Shown piece by piece: positions 7,186 through 9,120 of a stretch of DNA of 9,120 nucleotides. A program made the translations under genes and the position numbers. The first letter of the stretch is position 1. Every line of letters starts with the position of its first letter. Below the pieces are notes generated by a model. The model was given only the letters and a program-made list of their open reading frames with translations. It did not search any database and had not been told where the DNA came from. This stretch comes from an uncultured Prevotella sp. (GTDB lineage: Bacteria > Bacteroidota > Bacteroidia > Bacteroidales > Bacteroidaceae), in the NCBI GenBank assembly GCA_900769275.1, contig CAAGGA010000019.1:1-9120 (forward strand), in the 5' to 3' direction.

Positions 7186-7188
7186 CAA

Positions 7189-8385
7189 TCAACCAAACTG
7201 CTTGAAAGCCTTGAGGTAGGTCTCCATATCCTTGTCTCCACGACCAGAAACCGTCAGCACCACGACATCATCCGGCGAGAACGAGTCTTTCATCCGAGGG
7301 AGCATAGCCAAGGCATGGCTCGACTCAAGGGCAGGAATGATACCCTCCAATCGGGTAAGTTCAAAAGCAGCACGCAAAGCCTCGTCATCATTGACAGGAA
7401 TGACCCTCGCCCTGCCCTGTTCATGGAGATTACAGTGGATAGGTCCCGTACCGGGATAATCCAGCCCCGCAGAAATGGAATAAGGCTCTATAATCTGACC
7501 ATCCTCCGTCTGCATTAGTTTTATGCGGCTACCGTGAAGAATACCCACCGTTCCTATAGTCATGGAAGCAGCCGTCTCGACCGTCTCGTAACCCAGTCCG
7601 CCGGCTTCCCCAAGCACCAGTTTCACCCTCTCATCGTCAATGTAATGATATATCGTGCCGGCAGCATTGGATCCTCCGCCGACGCAAGCCATCAGATAAT
7701 CCGGATAATCACGACCCGTCTTCTCCTGCAACTGCCACTTTATCTCCTCACTGATAACAGACTGAAGCCTTGCCACCATGTCAGGGTAAGGATGCGGTCC
7801 CACCGTAGAACCAATAATATAGAAAGTATCAGAAGGATGACAGCACCAATCGCGTATCGCCTCACTCGTGGCATCTTTCAGCGTCTTGTTGCCACTCTCT
7901 ACCGGAAACACCTCTGCGCCAAGCATCTTCATGCGCTCTACATTAGGACGCTGACGCTGCACGTCAAGCGCACCCATATAGACCCTGCAAGGCATATCCA
8001 TCAAAGCGCAGACAGTAGCCGTCGCCACGCCATGCTGCCCCGCTCCGGTCTCAGCCACGATGCGGGTCTTGCCCATCTTCTTTGCAATAAGTATCTGTCC
8101 TATCGCATTGTTTATCTTATGGGCTCCCGTATGGTTAAGATCCTCACGCTTCAGAAACAGCCTGCAACCATACTTCTCACTCATCCGCCTTGCGAAATAC
8201 AGGGGAGACGGTCTGCCGACATAATCCCTGAGCAGTTGACGATACTCTGCCTGAAACTCCTTGCTCTCAATTATCGGGAGGTAACTCTCCCTGAGGTTTT
8301 CCACCGTCTTGTACAGAATCTCGGGGATATAGGAACCGCCGAATCTTCCATAAAAGCCATTCTCATCTACCTGATAACTCTTCAT
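7189..8385 (-). CDS. trpB: Tryptophan synthase beta chain
   Basis: A 398-residue PLP enzyme joining indole and serine to make tryptophan. The PLP lysine is Lys90 in HTGAHKINNAIGQ; the catalytic Glu is Glu112 in VAETGAGQHGV; the PLP phosphate loop is GGGSN (236-240). HPYPDMVARLQSVI and the C-terminal LTVSGRGDKDM are also typical of the standard TrpB1 type that partners TrpA. It is the first structural gene of the operon, 65 bp downstream of the attenuator hairpin, so attenuation controls the whole set. The order trpB-trpE at the head and trpA at the tail is characteristic of Bacteroidetes. No Shine-Dalgarno is evident before the ATG at 8385, which is usual for this phylum. The repeat arm of the element at 7049-7185 reaches its stop codon. 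Confidence 0.98.
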   Translation of the reverse strand: MKSYQVDENGFYGRFGGSYIPEILYKTVENLRESYLPIIESKEFQAEYRQLLRDYVGRPSPLYFARRMSEKYGCRLFLKREDLNHTGAHKINNAIGQILIAKKMGKTRIVAETGAGQHGVATATVCALMDMPCRVYMGALDVQRQRPNVERMKMLGAEVFPVESGNKTLKDATSEAIRDWCCHPSDTFYIIGSTVGPHPYPDMVARLQSVISEEIKWQLQEKTGRDYPDYLMACVGGGSNAAGTIYHYIDDERVKLVLGEAGGLGYETVETAASMTIGTVGILHGSRIKLMQTEDGQIIEPYSISAGLDYPGTGPIHCNLHEQGRARVIPVNDDEALRAAFELTRLEGIIPALESSHALAMLPRMKDSFSPDDVVVLTVSGRGDKDMETYLKAFKQFG

Positions 8386-8450
8386 GTCATTATACTTCTT
8401 TAGAATTTACAATCTCCGTTCACATATTGTCAGGAATGCGACGATACGAA

Positions 8451-8492
8451 AATTCGGGCTTGCAAGACAGCTGTGTCCTGCAAGCCCGAATT
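8451..8492 (-). terminator. trp attenuator terminator hairpin
   Basis: Arms 8451-8469 and 8474-8492 form a 19-bp stem closing a 4-nt loop (8470-8473). The single mismatch on the plus strand (A8465 against C8478) becomes a U-G wobble in the minus-strand RNA, so the structure is fully paired only in trp-sense RNA. The stem is capped at its base by AAUU and followed by UUUCG, so its U-tract is short. It lies between the Trp-rich leader peptide and trpB, the position expected of an attenuator. Confidence 0.85.
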
Positions 8493-8522
8493 ACGTGTCA
8501 GAAAGCGCATAAGGGTGCGTCC

Positions 8523-8561
8523 CACAACTGTCAAGTCATGAGCAACGCCACCACCAGTTAT
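8523..8561 (-). promoter_or_regulatory. Competing leader RNA segments 1 and 2 of the trp attenuator
   Basis: Segment 1 (8561-8555, AUAACUG, overlapping the first Trp codon of the leader peptide) can pair with segment 2 (8530-8524, CAGUUGU), 7 bp with one G-U. Segment 2 in its longer form (8532-8523, GACAGUUGUG) can instead pair with CACAGCUGUC (8475-8466), the loop and apical stem of the terminator, 10 bp with one U-G wobble. A ribosome stalled at the Trp codons would cover segment 1 and leave segment 2 free; one at the stop codon (8536-8538) would cover segment 2. The pairings are seen directly; the switching role is inferred by analogy with known trp leaders. Confidence 0.65.
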
Positions 8562-8580
8562 TTGCGCCGAACTGTATCAT
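8536..8580 (-). CDS. trpL: trp operon leader peptide, MIQFGANNWWWRCS
   Basis: A 14-codon frame reads MIQFGANNWWWRCS and stops at TGA. Three consecutive TGG codons (8556-8548) lie at positions 9-11, where chance would rarely put even one. It lies about 50 nt after the expected transcription start, 44 nt before the terminator hairpin and upstream of trpB, exactly the arrangement of a tryptophan-sensing leader. The product has no function of its own; translation speed through the Trp codons reports charged tRNA-Trp. There is no Shine-Dalgarno, as usual in Bacteroidetes. The Bacteroid-trp RNA class, known to lie upstream of trp genes in this phylum and to contain Trp codons, is the likely family; a covariance-model search would confirm it. 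Confidence 0.88.
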   Translation of the reverse strand: MIQFGANNWWWRCS

Positions 8581-8631
8581 AATACTATATGTTCTATAAT
8601 TGAATGAAACATAGAAAATATTTCAACGATG

Positions 8632-8662
8632 CAAAATTAGATATTTTTTTTGATATTGCAAA
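8632..8662 (-). promoter_or_regulatory. trp operon promoter
   Basis: On the minus strand TTTG (8659-8662) and TAATTTTG (8632-8639) are separated by 19 nt, a textbook match to the Bacteroidetes -33 TTTG / -7 TAnnTTTG promoter. The start point should fall near 8629, giving a leader of about 244 nt before trpB. The upstream side (8641-8720) is A/T-rich. No TrpR-type operator could be recognised. Confidence 0.85.
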
Positions 8663-8885
8663 CATTTCATCAGAAAAAACATAAAAAAACTGTCATTTTT
8701 CTTCATAACAGGGGCGAAAACTATTTTTTTTGCGAAAACATGTGTGCATATTTTCACGAACAAAGCCGCTCATGGGAGTTGAGCGGCTTTGAGAATACAT
8801 TGCAGATAAATTCAGATTTCGAGCCCTCTACGGCTTCAAGGATGTCATAGACCTCCTGAGGAGCGTGGAAAACGTAGGAATTATT
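8663..8885. other. Intergenic region upstream of the trp promoter; no convincing gene
   Basis: Positions 8663-8760 are A/T-rich with several A and T runs and hold nothing I can name. A 12-bp hairpin lies at 8761-8791. Between about 8795 and 8873 the composition looks gene-like and frames are open on both strands, but neither has a suitable start or a length above about 75 codons, and the minus-strand frame runs through the hairpin. It may be a remnant of a lost gene. I call no CDS here. Confidence 0.5.
8761..8791. terminator. Terminator-like GC-rich hairpin
   Basis: CAAAGCCGCTCA (8761-8772) pairs perfectly with TGAGCGGCTTTG (8780-8791) around a 7-nt loop. The A-run on one side and T-run on the other let it act in either direction, but only about three U residues belong to the tail. 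It lies 98 bp upstream of the trp promoter and 95 bp past the stronger terminator at 8886-8919, so it may be a second stop insulating trp from leftward transcription. Confidence 0.6.
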
Positions 8886-8919
8886 AAAAAAAAAATCCCA
8901 CCGTTAAAGGACGATGGGA
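8886..8919 (-). terminator. Strong leftward intrinsic terminator
   Basis: In minus-strand RNA UCCCAUCGU (8919-8911) pairs with ACGGUGGGA (8904-8896) around CCUUUA, and is followed by ten U residues (8895-8886). One position is a G-U wobble only in the minus-strand RNA (a C-A mismatch on plus), which fixes the direction. It ends either the small-RNA candidate starting near 8973 or a leftward gene beyond the right edge. Confidence 0.88.
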
Positions 8920-8973
8920 ACCTGATGTTTTCACAACGGAATAATCCTTATTGTGATTTGCTGAAAAATCCGA
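8886..8973 (-). ncRNA. Candidate small RNA of about 88 nt
   Basis: A -7 box TATATTTG (8976-8983) would start transcription near 8973, and a strong intrinsic terminator ends it at 8886. The intervening RNA has a second hairpin: CACAA (8955-8951) pairs with UUGUG (8936-8932), with an inner GGA/UCC pairing. No protein of more than 16 codons is encoded. The combination of promoter, hairpin and terminator suggests a stand-alone small RNA, but the -33 element is weak and the segment could instead be the 3' untranslated end of a gene lying to the right. I do not recognise a known RNA family. Confidence 0.4.
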
Positions 8974-8975
8974 TG

Positions 8976-8983
8976 CAAATATA
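8976..8983 (-). promoter_or_regulatory. -7 box of the small-RNA candidate
   Basis: TATATTTG on the minus strand matches TAnnTTTG and is followed by CATCGG, like the trp promoter (CATCG). Nothing resembling TTTG lies 19-21 nt upstream (about 9003-9008), so the promoter is incomplete. Confidence 0.45.
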
Positions 8984-9032
8984 CAACTTTTTTTTGATTC
9001 ATAATACGTTTTCCCGTTTTTTTGGCTCTACC

Positions 9033-9115
9033 GATATTGTCCGTGGTTGAGAGGCAGGACGGCTAACCGAATATCTGGGTACAGCGGAAGAGAAAGAATG
9101 ATAGGTCACGTACCC
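9033..9115. other. Stretch with nested inverted repeats at the window edge
   Basis: GATATT (9033-9038) pairs with AATATC (9070-9075); inside it GTCC (9039-9042) pairs with GGAC (9057-9060); GGTT (9045-9048) in the inner loop could also pair with AACC (9065-9068). A further stem follows, GGGTAC (9077-9082) with GTACCC (9110-9115). This could be a structured RNA continuing beyond the window, but each stem is short. It does not fit a tRNA: no T-arm motif or CCA end is found. Confidence 0.25.
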
Positions 9116-9120
9116 CTCTG

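Noticed and set aside
7534..8403. Plus-strand frame of 289 codons opposite trpB and its leader
   Set aside because: It is antisense to an intact TrpB; Arg- and His-rich content is typical of a shadow frame.
8650..8850. Plus-strand frame of 66 codons
   Set aside because: It covers the trp promoter's upstream A/T tracts and the hairpin at 8761-8791, and its start has no sign of being used. Treated as chance.
8848..8865. AGGAGG followed by ATG on the minus strand
   Set aside because: The frame stops after six codons, and Bacteroidetes genes rarely rely on Shine-Dalgarno sequences.
8865..9050. Plus-strand frame of 61 codons
   Set aside because: It runs antisense through a strong terminator and a -7 box, with poly-Lys and poly-Phe from A and T runs. 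Treated as chance.
9037..9085. tRNA-like D-arm (GTCC, GGTTGA, GGAC)
   Set aside because: No anticodon arm, T-arm motif or CCA end can be placed within tRNA distances.
8999..9120. Minus-strand frame open from the right edge to a TGA at 8999-9001, 39 codons ending ENVL
   Set aside because: Composition and residues do not look clearly protein-like, one plus-strand frame is open across most of the same stretch (from about 9011 to the edge), and no family is recognisable. It may be the C-terminus of a gene to the right, but it cannot be supported from this window.

Overview
The window looks like a chromosomal segment from a Bacteroidetes bacterium of the order Bacteroidales, probably Prevotella or a close relative. 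The evidence is the trp gene order B-E-G-D-C-(no F)-A, near-absence of Shine-Dalgarno sequences, and several promoters of the Bacteroides type (-7 TAnnTTTG, here three times followed by CATC). Genes are of moderate GC and intergenic DNA is AT-rich. I saw no transposase, phage gene, CRISPR array, rRNA or tRNA.

Layout. Positions 1-358 are non-coding: a leftward promoter candidate, then a repeat-rich inverted-repeat element (206-303), then a -7 box just before the first gene. Two rightward genes follow: a low-molecular-weight protein-tyrosine phosphatase (359-808) and an exported alpha/beta-hydrolase esterase (849-2252). A long hairpin (2255-2301) separates them from the leftward, convergent trp operon (8629 to 2324). 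From 8663 to 9120 the window is largely non-coding, with a GC-rich hairpin, a candidate leftward small RNA of about 88 nt ending in a strong intrinsic terminator, and a structured stretch at the right edge.

The trp operon reads, in transcription order: promoter (8632-8662), a 14-residue leader peptide MIQFGANNWWWRCS with three consecutive Trp codons (8580-8536), a competing RNA segment, a 19-bp terminator hairpin (8492-8451), then trpB, trpE, trpG, trpD, trpC and trpA. The products take chorismate to tryptophan: TrpE/TrpG make anthranilate, TrpD adds phosphoribosyl, TrpC forms indole-3-glycerol phosphate, and TrpA/TrpB finish. The isomerase TrpF, expected between trpC and trpA in Bacteroides-type operons, is absent; a 130-bp spacer with a perfect 19-bp inverted repeat sits there. 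trpE-trpG and trpG-trpD overlap by ATGA, suggesting translational coupling.

Most notable points: (1) a complete ribosome-mediated attenuator, probably a member of the known Bacteroid-trp RNA class; (2) three intergenic elements (206-303, 3146-3224, 7049-7185) with one architecture, a G/T-rich internally repetitive arm, a spacer, and a complementary A/C-rich arm; the two inside the trp operon share the loop core CCAATGGAG; (3) the missing trpF; (4) a nearly leaderless phosphatase gene; (5) the small-RNA candidate.
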